Shown here piece by piece: positions 32,301 to 42,633 of a stretch of DNA of 64,000 bases. Origin of the DNA: Rhynchopus sp. YZ270_cl-10 (taxonomy: Eukaryota > Euglenozoa > Diplonemea > Diplonemida > Diplonemidae); the NCBI GenBank assembly GCA_964035575.1, contig OZ037932.1:434001-498000 (forward strand). The letters are read 5' to 3'. A program made the position numbers and the translations under genes. The notes under the pieces are model-generated. The model saw only the letters and a program-made list of their open reading frames with translations, was not told where the DNA came from and did not search any database. Position 1 is the first letter of the stretch, and each line of letters opens with the position of its first letter.

Positions 32301-32833
32301 TTCGGCACACTAAACCAATCCCCAGCTTTTGCACTCCACCACTGCACAAAATGCAGGTCATCCCCGTCTTCCTCTGTGATGTACCTCACAATGCTTCCAT
32401 CATGCATCCCATGCAACCGAACTAGGTCGCCCTGTCTAGGTTCCCGCAGGTCGGAAGGACATAACTGAACGTGAGGAGGGGTGGGCAGGTTTGTGTTGAC
32501 GAGGTCTTGGGAGTAGTCGAGACGTTCTTGGGGGTGGGAATGGGTGACGGAGTTTTGTGTTTTGTGGAGGCGGCTGGCGTTGTTGCCTTTGCGGTGTTTG
32601 CGTGAGCGTGCGGTAACGAAATCGGACGACTCCGCGGAAGAGGAGGAGGCGGAGGATGAGGAGGAGGGACTCCTTCGTCTCCGTCGTTTGCGGCTGGTGG
32701 TGTTGTTGCTGGCTTTCTTGTTGGTCTTGCGTGTTGTGTTGCTCGTGCCGACAGCCATATCGTCACCAAACTGTGTGGTCGACTCTCCCACCTCACTCAG
32801 ATCTAAATTCAAATTGAATTTCGATGGACTCAT
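29372..32833 (-). CDS. Multi-Tudor-like protein with BAH-like C-terminus (paralogue 2)
   Basis: Single exon, 1153 residues from MSPSKFNLNLD. An in-frame extension upstream is mostly a dispersed repeat (near 33000) and is not used here. Four Tudor-like modules: about 134-181 (RQGDLVRLHG, HFVQWWS), 263-329, 470-523 (RKGDIALALY) and 642-696 (DNGEYVVMK). Basic Lys/Pro linkers (KPKPKPKPKAKRTKAK) and Ser/Asp-rich stretches lie between. The C-terminal region, about 803-1140, matches paralogue 1: GRF..YIS start, CFRGCKGG (about 858-865), METD, PEGC, then a BAH-like segment at about 1041-1124 (YAGECVFFHF, LGEIREFQW). The N-termini have diverged in module number and linkers. Likely nuclear chromatin reader, by inference from fold families. 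Confidence 0.85.
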   Translation of the reverse strand: MSPSKFNLNLDLSEVGESTTQFGDDMAVGTSNTTRKTNKKASNNTTSRKRRRRRSPSSSSSASSSSAESSDFVTARSRKHRKGNNASRLHKTQNSVTHSHPQERLDYSQDLVNTNLPTPPHVQLCPSDLREPRQGDLVRLHGMHDGSIVRYITEEDGDDLHFVQWWSAKAGDWFSVPNKHIGTVELLTDAEAAEFYEKVKKPKKKPAQKQSQKQSTRNATSPAEQLNFDESIGSEAKPPAQPTPKSTNPPARSVSRSSRGKMERNTRVRVTVTEEAESGDEGYGDARIPETKEWLGTVLKLVGFTRALVSFTKEDNGLGWDIEKSCLISDMRPADDDDDIPTTTPAPPVYTRSPSPAPCIPEAKDVVSSASKRSASPSLAVSTKAAVSMSPEKEHSNKGAKHDDTTSAADDSEEHSADLSSHFSKTKDDSSSSKDDTSKDTSKEDDATEDTEMVDAESEAAEVASWTPEQGFRKGDIALALYSKEIYPVLIVGEGAGETVFVQYTPKSCKSVLNSDRITRKIGRKGGQLDPTKPGALKRKDILALCNEASSTPASVSQKKATPKKAQEAPKPKPKPKPKAKRTKAKPSVQKNANTTGKKKAEPKLCAEPSAATDATSSSTPKPKIKIETIEEIDRENTLQLDGFDNGEYVVMKRSGLPLARRGKAGDDEVVVRIVDGSNQPYSYLITEASLLERAATLTTADETSLGEKEEHTVTGTDILRRAASSERPSRKRKSPEAEFHGPTPTPQDDTQPCEEPVAPPAKIPAIAPPEASQPISQAIVRRQDSVKENLTIKTTATQKTEKGLIGRFFYISIDDVPTLVRTCKESGQKGDLVQNDMVHVQLFTSIVHKRVVAGIDTGRCFRGCKGGVHREVMETDESVTVHVSELTDEKEAFVIDAVQKPCVYYTRRADAAGNPAPVGKFQWVLSKTRDKPNRIAFIVGQSETGPVSVRFCFSNDSTAVASGACPEGCYLPTSRMLIVSDVEEWVDVSRLIPKTVVVIPESVADKVFMRKGKKLLSSGGMSDGARSHSFLGRASFDKELVKYRVMKHGSKVHYAGECVFFHFKGETLLGEIREFQWNGVAPKVVLHHLVQREAPYSHLVSLGNKTIRVSIDAMKHTANVITHERMLSIECEGPETFYLVDEKKVPLLEPIA

Positions 32834-33345
32834 GCAGGAGAGGAGACAAAAAAAAAGAAAGGTTGGACAGATGAAGTCTCTAGGTGTGTTTGTGTCGGGG
32901 GTGGGGGGGATGGGGAATGGGGGGAACAAACAAAAATACACTGTAGGGTGGTGGTGAGGGGATTGGGTGGGGAGGGGGAGGCGGTACAAAAAGGTTGACT
33001 TGAAATGCAAAGCCCCGTGGGTGGACACCCCAACCATGCAGGCCTACAATCCATTTCGTGGTTTACATCTGATATGAAAAAAGTCCCGCTTCCACTCAAA
33101 CCTCTAAAAAAAAAACTACACTGCTGATAAAGGGAGGCGGAGAATCTCAAAAAAAAGGGGGAATTCGGGAGCTTTTTTTGTAGTCTCGAGAAGAAACAAT
33201 GAATAAAAAAAAGGGGGGTTAAAAAATTGGGGGAATAAAAGAGGGGAAGATCACAACTTCTGAGGCGTCACCAAATTTTTGTTCTAATTTTCAAAGAAAA
33301 AAACTGTCGTTTTTTTTTGTCTTTTTTTGTTGTTGTTTTTTTTTT

Positions 33346-33588
33346 GTCGACAATCACCTAAGTACCCACCTTGGTGGCTATATAGGATCGCTCAATTTGA
33401 CCGAAGCCTACTAGGAAAAGACGCAGTTCGCCCTCAACCCCCTGAAGAGCAAACCTTAATGAAAAAAAAAGGAACCTTCCAGGGGGTGGTCCGCGTACAT
33501 AGGTGGTGTTTTTGCTTTGTTTTGTTTTGTTTTATTTTATTGAAAACTTGGTTGTATTAGTGTAGACACCCGAGGATGAACTCCACTC
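33346..33588 (-). repeat. Composite dispersed element, including family A (type copy)
   Basis: Reading plus, the modules are GTCGACAATCACC, a CCACC/GGTGG hairpin, GACCGAAGCC, CCTTCCAGGGGGTGGTCCG, a T-rich linker, and then family A at 33542-33588 (GAAAACTTGGTTGTATTAG ... GGATGAACTCCACT). Family A also occurs at 9025-9070, 11934-11980, 33968-34013, 38631-38676, 41761-41805, 51739-51786, 52618-52663, 54362-54410 and 62869-62915, each preceded by a T run. Read on the minus strand these are short units with an A tail, in the same direction as the genes, which resembles SINE-type retroposons. Strand is given in that sense. Confidence 0.65.
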
Positions 33589-34410
33589 ATATTTTATTGT
33601 TGCGAAAGGTGATCGGGAGCTCATAATGTATGTGGGGGTGGAGGACAAAGAATACCCCTCACCCCTCCTCTAGGGACAGCAGATGAAACCAACTGAATAA
33701 TGAGAAAAAATAAAGACACCAATAACAATAAAAAAGAAAGCTTGTAAGATGAATGTGTCTCTCGTGCACACACACTTCAAAAAAAAAGGGTTATTAAGAT
33801 GCACCTAAGCCTCGCATGCTCGGTCACCTCAGAAAAATCTGTTTCGAAAGATTTCCCCTCTCCCCTTTTTTTGTTGTGTCGACAATCATCTGCTAGTGCA
33901 GGATCTGTACTCCATGTCGCCCAAAGGCTATTGTACTTAAAAGATATAGACGGAGGTTTTTTTTTTTGAAAACGTGGTTGTATTAGTGCAGACACCCGAG
34001 GATGAGCTCCACTATATTTTTTTTTTTTTCCATCTTTTTTTTTTTTTTTCGCTTGCAATTCGATTGATCAGAGTCATGGGTTTCATCTCCTTTGCTATCC
34101 TAAAAGGAAGAGGGGGTATTCTTCAAGAAAATATTAAAAAATCTAAATGCGCTGGGATTTTATTTTATTTTATTTTGCACACGGGAAAGGGGATGGGAAT
34201 GGGGGAAGGAATCGGTGTCGTGATGACGTACAGGTGGAAGCACGCGAGAAAAGTACATTAACAAAAAAAAGAGAAGCGCGAAAAGTGCAAACCCTCGTCT
34301 CACCATTCTTCGACGGACGCAGGCACTAGGGGTAAAAGTAGAACGTCGAGAAGTGTTTGCTACCACACCTCTCATGGGCATGAGGGGGAAATACCGAAGT
34401 AAAAAGGTGA

Positions 34411-34455
34411 AGTTGATAGTGCAAACGCCTCAGGGACGCAGGCACTGACACTCCG
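34411..34455 (+). repeat. AGTGC-type hairpin module (type copy)
   Basis: AGTGC (34418-34422) pairs with GCACT (34442-34446), with GCCT/AGGC inside, in the frame GTTGATAGTGCAAACGCC ... GACGCAGGCACTGACACTCC. Similar copies lie near 8508, 21291, 24018, 34275, 35103, 36283, 38262 and 39365. The middle varies in length, but outer and inner arms stay complementary; in the 8508 copy the inner arm is GCCTGTG/CACAGGC. All are in plus orientation and flanked by A-rich runs. Confidence 0.55.
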
Positions 34456-35633
34456 TAAAAAAAAAAAGAGAAAAAAAATATCAGTTGAAACGTGCTAAAA
34501 CGCATCTCAGTCGAGAAAAGAAAAAAAAAGAAATTTTGACAAAATATGCCTCTCGTGCACATCCATCTAGTAGAAACCCTATAAGCCTTGTGTCTACATA
34601 ATAATAAAATTGCAAAAGAAGATAGCACAAGGCATCGCACGCTGAATCCACCTTCACCACAACATCACAAAAAAGGAGAAAGGGGTTGAGATGCACGCTA
34701 AGCCTCTGTGGCTAGTCACCTCAAAAAAAGGGGGGATTGGAGGGGGTTCCAAGTCTCGTCATTGAGGCTTGATTCGTGAATTTTCTACTAGGAAGACGCA
34801 CCTAATAAAGGTGAAGGAAGGGGTAAAAACCGCTTTCGCATCTTCCCAGAACAGCAAAATAGAGGGGGGGAGAAAAAAAATGGTTTGATGAAACTCAAGC
34901 ATCTGGTGATTTTGGTCACATCGTGCAAACCAAATGGAATGGGGATGGGAAGGTGCAAGACGTGTAGCTTCTCTCGGAAAAAGTGAGATGGAAAAGTGTC
35001 TCTTTGCTGTTGTTCGTTTGTTGCGTTGAAGCATCCCACACAAAAAGCTACGCGTCTTGCCTTGCAAAGATGTATAGTCTTGGGTACATCTTGAGAGAGA
35101 AGTTGAAAAAAAAGTGCAAAACACCTCACCAGGACAACCGGGTGGGGGATGCAGGACACTCCTTCTCCGCAAAAAGTATCACAAATAAAACCATCTGAAC
35201 TTTACCTTGAAATTTAGCAGAGTTTGAGGGTTGTTGAAATACCACCAAATTCCAGGCAAAATCAGGTGGTAAAAAAAATTTAAAAAAAATGAGACATTTT
35301 TTTTTGAGACCAGTGAGACCCAAGCTATTAGTTCTTTTTTTCTGGAGACTCGCGATTTAAGCAGCACTTCGGCCGTGCGACGCACTTACCAATATTACAA
35401 AAAGTGTCTGCCAAGTTTCGCATTTTTTTTTTCTTTTTTTGTTTTTTGCAGTATTGACAATTGCCCACCAAGAGGTTGGCTGTGTACTGTTATCAGTTTA
35501 TTTTTGCTTTTGAATAATTAATTTTGATTCGGCAATGTTTTTTTTTGCCTTCTAACGGGACAATTTTTGTGTTCAACTTTCCCGAAAAACCGGCTTCATG
35601 TGTTGTATTGGCAAATCTATTTTAAAAAAAACA

Positions 35634-35707
35634 GAGCAGGTGATGTAAAAGCAATCCTGCTCAAGGAGCTGGGCATCCTTAATGAAACTCTCCTGTTTAC
35701 GAACAGG
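35634..35707. other. Chain of three hairpins
   Basis: Perfect stems follow one another: GAGCAGG/CCTGCTC (35634-35640 and 35656-35662), AAGGA/TCCTT (35663-35667 and 35676-35680), and CCTGTT/AACAGG (35692-35697 and 35702-35707, loop TACG). Similar in style to 20333-20492 and 13448-13499, but not similar in sequence. Candidate small structured RNA; strand unknown. Confidence 0.4.
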
Positions 35708-35936
35708 TTTTCTGTGCAGCGCGAGAGCGTGCGTACAGTACAATGATGGCCTCTAACGAGACTGGTTATGTTATTTTCTATTTCTTTCTAGTTGCATGAC
35801 AATTACCCGCCCGAAAGCAGGCACCTATGCACTCTGTTGCCTGAAGGCTTTTTTTCTTTTTTGATAATTTTGCTGGACTAGTTTTGCTGCCAAAAAGACA
35901 GTCATAACTGTCCAATGTCTTGTTTTTTGTTTTCTG

Positions 35937-35967
<31 letters not shown>

Positions 35968-36770
35968 GCTCTTCCTCGACCCCTTTCACTCTATCATTCA
36001 AGAGCTGAGGGATGTCAGTTCTGCTTCTCGAGAGGGATAAACACACTGCAGTTGTCGGAAAAACTGGATTATATTTTTTTTGTGAAAGCTACAATCAAGT
36101 GTTTCCTCAAATTTTTTTAAAAAATAATGAATAAATCTAAGGGGTGGGGAGGGGGAGAGACGGGAGGAGGGTGTGGGATATGCGATGAGATATGGAAGCC
36201 ATCTCAATCTGGGAATGATGGCAGGTCTAAGCTGGGGGCGGTGCGAAGGGATGCTGCCTGCGAGAAAAAGGGGGGTTGGAAGTGTGTCAAAACGCCTCAC
36301 CGTACACCCGGCGGACGCAGCACAAAAAAAAGAACGAAATTTCAAAAAAAGATGAATGTGCCTCTCCTACACATTCCAAAACAAAAATCAATAACATTCG
36401 AGGTCAAGGGGGAGGTGTGGTTCGGTAGCTAATGTCCAGTGGTTGTCTAAGGTTATGCAACAGCAGAAACCCCTTTGAAAAGGGGTGGTGAACACAACGC
36501 AACTTTTTGTTCAATAATCGTTGCCTATCATCACCCTCTGGTGCACGCTGTGGGGCATGCTGCGAAGTATAATGCCACGTATCTACTAGAGTATGCATGC
36601 ATTGCTACCAAAAGAAACTCAAAACCGCACCACAATAGGCCTTCGAATGTGACAATTCTAGGTATCAGGTATCACAAGTAAACAAAACGTGTTAAAAAAT
36701 AGCGGGGGGAGGAGGAGTGGGAACAGCTGAACGTGCAGCGGAATTGTGGATGCGTGTAAGGGTAAATGAT

Positions 36771-37947
36771 TTACGCCTTGGTCCTCTTCCACTCGTCGAA
36801 GCCCTCAAGGAGAGCGCCGTTCACAAGCGAGCTCAGCACTCTCGCAGAGAAGCCTGCATAGAAGAACGCCCGCACACCACCTGCACCAGACACTCCTGCA
36901 CGGAAGATGTCGCCGTAGCTGCCCTGAGCGCTGATCAGGTTCCTCCTGATCGTGTCGCATGGGTACGACATCACAGACCCGGTCATCGAGATCAGAGTGC
37001 CATGGAGGAACCTGCTGATCGTGCCCAGCTCAGACCACTGTGCGCCGTAGTGGTCCTTGATCAGGTCCCATCCACCCATCTGTGTTCCACGGAAGATCAT
37101 GAGTCCAGGTGCGTCCATCATGAACCCACGGTAGAAGCCCTTGAAGCCGTGCTTCTGACGCACGTCCGTCACTGCGTTGCGCCACGAGCCAGAGTTCTTC
37201 GTGGCAAGGTGCTGGCGCATCACATCCAGAGGGTACGCCCACACGACAGCAGTGCCCACACCAGTCAGTGCACCAGACCCAACCTTGCTCACAAAGTACT
37301 TCCCGTACTGGTCCTGCTTGCTGTACCTGTTCGTGGTGTTGGGTGATGTGATGTGGTGTGTGATGAGAGGTCAAGAAGAAACACATGTGTCACAGCGATG
37401 CTGTCAAAAGAATCTCCGTCGTCATACTAAGCGTGCCCCCCACGTGTGAAACGCAACGAGACAAACAGAACTGGCACGGACTTAACGAGGTTTTGAGTGA
37501 CAAGTCACCGTTTCCCTCGAGCCTAAGCCAAATCATCATGTCTCTAATAAGGGGCGCGCCACTCAAAGCCGACGTTTTGTGTTGTGTTTTGTGGTGTGTG
37601 GGTGGGAAGGAAGCAAAGAACACATACGTGGGGATGGTCTGGCTGATGGCGTCCTTCATGAAGAGGTGGATGTACTGCGAAGGGAACCAACGCACCAGTG
37701 TCGGCGTCACACCCTTCCACGGCGACAGCATGCCCTCCTTCTTCAGCAGCTGGCTTGCGTTCCCAAGCGACGACAGCGACGTTCCTTTGTACGCCTGGTT
37801 CAGGTGCTGTGTCTGCATGAGCAGGCGCACACGCTCCATCGGGTACAGCGCCAGCTTGATCCCCACAGGCATCGCCTGGATCGTCGAGAAGTGCTTCACC
37901 TTTTGCGCAATGTCGCTCATGTTCTGCTGTGTTGCACTGAATGCCAT
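36771..37947 (-). CDS. ADP/ATP-carrier-like mitochondrial carrier, tandem copy 1
   Basis: Two exons (37628-37947 and 36771-37326) split by a 301-bp intron (GTATGT ... ACAG) give 291 residues. The three carrier repeats show PMERVR (36-41), PLDVMR (139-144) and PCDTIR (229-234), the Px[DE]xx[KR] signatures of mitochondrial inner-membrane carriers. Layout and length are closest to the ADP/ATP carrier, but the diagnostic RRRMMM after the third signature reads RRNLIS (234-239). It may therefore carry nucleotides by another code or a different solute. No N-terminal presequence is seen, as is usual for carriers. This copy's intron is 15 bp longer than in the other two. Strong C/G-ending codon bias and tandem repetition suggest high expression. 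Confidence 0.9.
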
Positions 37948-39652
37948 GTTTGGTTCTTGTTGTTGTTGCTGTTGTTAAATATTCTGTTGGTGTGGCTGTG
38001 GTAATGATTATAGGGCGGCGAGGCTGATACAAAAGGATTCTAAACTTTCGCTTTTTATATGTTTTCAGTTTTTTTTTTTTCGCTTTTTTTTTATCTCTAT
38101 ATCACGTTCTGTGACTCAGTCACTGAGCGGGGGGATGGGGCAGGAGGGTTTGTGCATAACTTTTTCGGTTACCATTTGTTCCCCTTGTCCACGGCGTCTG
38201 ATTCCCTTTTATTCTTCTCTACTCTCTCTGTCTATTCCACGTTCCGCACACAAAAGTAACATTGATAGTGCAAACACCTGAAGACGCAGGCACTGGGGGA
38301 AAAAGAAGAGAAATTGATTTTTGAACCGAACGTAGAAGACACAGAAGGGCCGCTATGGCGTGTGTGTACCCTACAAAAATTCCAAAAGAGTTGGTCAGCA
38401 TTAATAAATGTAAGCCAAACTCACTCGGATTGCGAAGAGAGAAAAATGATGAAGCATGTCCGAGAAGAGGAGAGGGGGGTGGTACTGATGCTGTCTCCCG
38501 CAAGAAATCAAATTAAATTTCCTGAGAGCATGGAACGTCCGTTTTCGTCAGTTTCTTTGTTTTTTTTTATAATTGGGGTTTCTAAAAGGGTTGGGGGAAG
38601 TATACTGCAACACACTGTTGTTTTTTTTTTGAAAACTTGGTTGTATTAGTGCAGACACCCGAGGATGAGCTCCACTATGCTTTTGTGTGTTTTTTTTTAT
38701 TTGGTTTTTTTTTTGCCCTCCTTCTGTTCGTGGAGTTTCGCTTTTTCTGTAAAATGGGGTAATCCTTCAGCATCTTTCACGTAAGAAGGTACCATCATTT
38801 CACAGACAAGATTGGTTCATGAACTGGATGAGGACAAAATAAGTGAATGCAATGTGGGTAACACGATGGCATTCGAAACGGGGGTGAAAAGGGGGATCTA
38901 TGCCTTCCTCTTTTTGGGCATCTATGTTTCGTGTGTCTTTCATGAATATTTTTTTCTTTACTTTTTTTTTGTGAACAAAGTGAAGCCTAAGCACTTCATG
39001 CTCAGTCACTAACGCTATCAAATGCTTTGTTGTGTGAGCAAGCCATGCAGTTTTGGCTACTACAGCAATGCAGAGTTAACAACTGTGCAGAAAAAAATTG
39101 TCAATTCCTCCCAAATTTAACACATAACTCTTGATATAAAGCAAATATTTTTCCCATTGACGAAGATGTTCTGGTAATCACCGTCAGGTGATTCTTTCAG
39201 TCGCTAGCCTGAAAACTGATTAAGTGTCCCATGAAGGACACATAAAAATTGTGTGAACATTAGCACCAAAACAAACACATCCTCATCAGAGAATAACACT
39301 AATAAAGCTAGTTATCAGCATAAAACGAGTGGCACAACGTTGGCCTGCGCCCAAAAGAAAGTGACGTTGAGAATGCCAATGCTTCTGGGACGCAGGCTTT
39401 GACACTCCGCAGAGCAAAGAGAAAAAAAAAAGCACAAAAGACAAATCAAAAGAATGAGGCCCGGTAGTGTTCCTAAGGGATTCGGTTCAGTGCAACGCAG
39501 CATCACCTTTACCCAACACGAAAAAAAAAAAAGATAAGAAGGAAATGTTGCTCTAGAAAGGTCTATGGGAGGGAGTAGGGTCGATGGTGGCGTAGTAGTA
39601 ACAGAACAAAACAAAGGCGGCAGTCATGAGACTGACGTGTGTGGCAAGCGCT
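37948..39652. other. Spacer between carrier copies 1 and 2
   Basis: No gene. An AGTGC-type module lies near 38262, a family A copy at 38631-38676 inside the block shared with the next spacer, a CTAAG-type copy near 38978, and a further AGTGC-type module near 39362-39410. ORFs in this stretch are spacer noise. Confidence 0.55.
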
Positions 39653-40814
39653 TTACGCCTTGGTCCTCTTCCACTCGTCGAAGCCCTCAAGGAGAGCGCC
39701 GTTCACAAGCGAGCTCAGCACTCTCGCAGAGAAGCCTGCATAGAAGAACGCCCGCACACCACCTGCACCAGACACTCCTGCACGGAAGATGTCGCCGTAG
39801 CTGCCCTGAGCGCTGATCAGGTTCCTCCTGATCGTGTCGCATGGGTACGACATCACAGACCCGGTCATCGAGATCAGAGTGCCATGGAGGAACCTGCTGA
39901 TCGTGCCCAGCTCAGACCACTGTGCGCCGTAGTGGTCCTTGATCAGGTCCCATCCACCCATCTGTGTTCCACGGAAGATCATGAGTCCAGGTGCGTCCAT
40001 CATGAACCCACGGTAGAAGCCCTTGAAGCCGTGCTTCTGACGCACGTCCGTCACTGCGTTGCGCCACGAGCCAGAGTTCTTCGTGGCAAGGTGCTGGCGC
40101 ATCACATCCAGAGGGTACGCCCACACGACAGCAGTGCCCACACCAGTCAGTGCACCAGACCCAACCTTGCTCACAAAGTACTTCCCGTACTGGTCCTGCT
40201 TGCTGTACCTGTTCGTGGTGTGGTGTGTGATGAGAGGTCAAGAAGAAACACATGTGTCACAGCGATGCTGTCAAAAGAATCTCCGTCGTCATACTAAGCG
40301 TGCCCCCCACGTGTGAAACGAAACGAGACAAACAGAACTGGCACGGACTTAACGAGGTTTTGAGTGACAAGTCACCGTTTCCCTCGAGCCTAAGCCAAAT
40401 CATCATGTCTCTAATAAGGGGCGCGCCACTCAAAGCCGACGTTTTGTGTTGTGTTTTGTGGTGTGTGGGTGGGAAGGAAGCAAAGAACACATACGTGGGG
40501 ATGGTCTGGCTGATGGCGTCCTTCATGAAGAGGTGGATGTACTGCGAAGGGAACCAACGCACCAGTGTCGGCGTCACACCCTTCCACGGCGACAGCATGC
40601 CCTCCTTCTTCAGCAGCTGGCTTGCGTTCCCAAGCGACGACAGCGACGTTCCTTTGTACGCCTGGTTCAGGTGCTGTGTCTGCATGAGCAGGCGCACACG
40701 CTCCATCGGGTACAGCGCCAGCTTGATCCCCACGGGCATCGCCTGGATCGTCGAGAAGTGCTTCACCTTTTGCGCAATGTCGCTCATGTTCTGCTGTGTT
40801 GCACTGAATGCCAT
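39653..40814 (-). CDS. ADP/ATP-carrier-like mitochondrial carrier, tandem copy 2
   Basis: Exons 40495-40814 and 39653-40208, intron 286 bp. The translated product equals copy 1, including the RRNLIS replacement at 234-239. Differences from the other copies are silent or intronic. The 5' leader (ACAAGAACCGAACATG) resembles copy 1 for a few tens of bases and then diverges. Confidence 0.9.
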
Positions 40815-42633
40815 GTTCGGTTCTTGTTGTCTGTTTTAGTTATATACTCTGTGTGGTGCTGTGTTGTGTACGGTGTTTGAACCACTGCGATTAACTCACG
40901 ACCATTGACAGCCGACAGCGCCTGAACAAACATACGCGAAATGGTAGTCACCCATTGAGACGCTGAGACTCTCTGTCAAATCTCTTGAGAAAAAAAGAAG
41001 AAAAACAATCCAAGAATTGGAGAAGTGTTGACACTTTCAAAAAAGAAAATTGTGGCTTTTTTTCGTCTCTAACCTGCTTTCTGTGACTCAGTCACAGCAG
41101 GGGGGGTGTGTAGATTTCACACCAAGGGGAGGGGGGAGTATTTTTTGGAAAACTATTATTTTGTTTTTTTTAGAACTCATCATTTTATATTCTCTTCAGA
41201 ATGCACCACTACACCTATCAAAATTGAATCACACATTACAGTGCAAACCAAATGACGGGTTTTCCGAAGAGACAAAAAAAAATGACGTTTCAGCATTGAA
41301 AAGGGTGAAGTGGAGGCTGTCAAACAAAAGGGTAATTTTTTTTATGTGTACCCAACCTCATGAGACCGTGTGGTAATTTGTTATGGCGTTTTTTTTAATG
41401 TTGAAATGGGTTTTTTGTTATTTTGTGTTGACGTTGTGATGCCGTGCTCTAAATAGATCATGGCATCGCTATATTTGTGTTTTTTTGAAATTGTAGAAAA
41501 ATAGTGGCAATGTGAATATCAACGCAAACTACTTTTCATTCAAAAAAAAGGAACCGGGGTTTTTTTTGGGGTGTGGGTCCAGGAACACCCTCATCCTGAA
41601 AATCGACAAAATTTCCAGTGAGAGAAATCTCCCCGTGAAGTTTCTAAAAGGGTTGGGGGAAGTATACTGCAACACACACTGTTGCGTCAGGGAAAGAAAC
41701 ACAGCTGTTCTGTGGCTGTGTCACCTCCTCTTTGGCAAATGCGTTGCTATTTTTTATTTTAAAACTTGGTTGTATTAGTGCAGACACCCGAGGATGAGCT
41801 CCACTATGCTTTTGTGTGTTTTTTTTTTTGGGGGAGGTTGTTTTTTTTTCTGCCCTCCTTCTGTTCGTGGAGTTTCGCTTTTTCTGTAAAATGGGGTGAT
41901 CCTTCAGCATCTTTCACGTAAGAAGGTACCATCATTTCACAGACAAGATTGGTTCATGAACTGGATGAGGACAAAATAAGTGAATGCAATGTGGGTAACA
42001 CGATGGCATTCATTGAAACGGGGGTGAAAAAGGGGGATCTATGCCTTCCTCTTTTGTAGTTACATTTTTTTTTTTTTTGTGTGTATTTTTGTTTGTAGCA
42101 TCTGCAGCTATGAAATACTACTCTGTTTTTCTGCCCTTTTTCTCACTGTAACCACCTTTAGATGGCCCTTTCGGGTGCTAGAGCTCGAAGTTTAATGGAG
42201 TGTCCCATAAAGGCCACTCAAACTTCAAACGCGAAAGAAAATATGAAAAAATGGGACGGGAAAAATATTTGCCACCAATCTAAAAAAACTGGTGGAACCC
42301 ACACTCCTGTCACCACAGTTAACTATAAAAGAAATGTTTGTTAGCAAAACGAAAACCTAGTGGGCTTTGGGGAGGAAAACAACAACAAAAATACAATACA
42401 CAAAAACTGCAGCAGACACTGTTGCAAAGGGATTGGGCTCGGAGAAGACAGACCAGTGCGACGCAGCAATTCTGAACTCCTCACACCCGTAGTCCAATAC
42501 ATCAAAGAGAAGGGGTAACGTTGGTTCTAGAAAGGTCTATGGGGGGGAGGGGTAGGAGGGGGAAACACAAGAACAAAACAAAGGCGGCAGTCATGAGACT
42601 GACGTGTGTGGCAAGCGCTTGGTCCTCTTCCAC
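40815..42633. other. Spacer between carrier copies 2 and 3
   Basis: No gene. It holds the second version of the shared spacer block (about 41640-42057) with a family A copy at 41761-41805. The 16 bases just before 42634 (CTTGGTCCTCTTCCAC) duplicate the end of the carrier coding region, a small tandem slip beyond the stop. Confidence 0.55.

Larger units (their letters stand above)
32834..36770. other. Intergenic, dense in repeat modules
   Basis: No gene supported over 3.9 kb. Contents: a CCATTT-type module at about 32997-33090; the composite 33346-33588; GATG-type hairpins near 33754, 34536 and 36348; CTAAG-type copies near 33795 and 34683; a second composite near 33875-34013 with a family A copy at 33968-34013; AGTGC-type modules near 34275, 34411-34455, 35103 and 36283; a TTGAAACGTGCTAAAACGC segment near 34483 that repeats one at 13285; a hairpin chain at 35634-35707; a GACAATTACC fragment near 35799; and a family B-like copy at about 35858-35915. 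Confidence 0.5.

Noticed and set aside
32834-33037. In-frame 68-residue N-terminal extension of the second Tudor-type gene
   Set aside because: It is encoded by a dispersed repeat and homopolymers; the downstream Met starts normal coding composition.
36717-37346. 209-residue plus-strand ORF, repeated in the other carrier copies
   Set aside because: Antisense shadow of exon 2 of the carrier; it repeats only because the gene does.
40800-40860. Spliced-leader acceptor upstream of the carrier start
   Set aside because: Copies 1 and 2 have an AG near the start but copy 3 does not, and other genes show no consistent pyrimidine tract plus AG.
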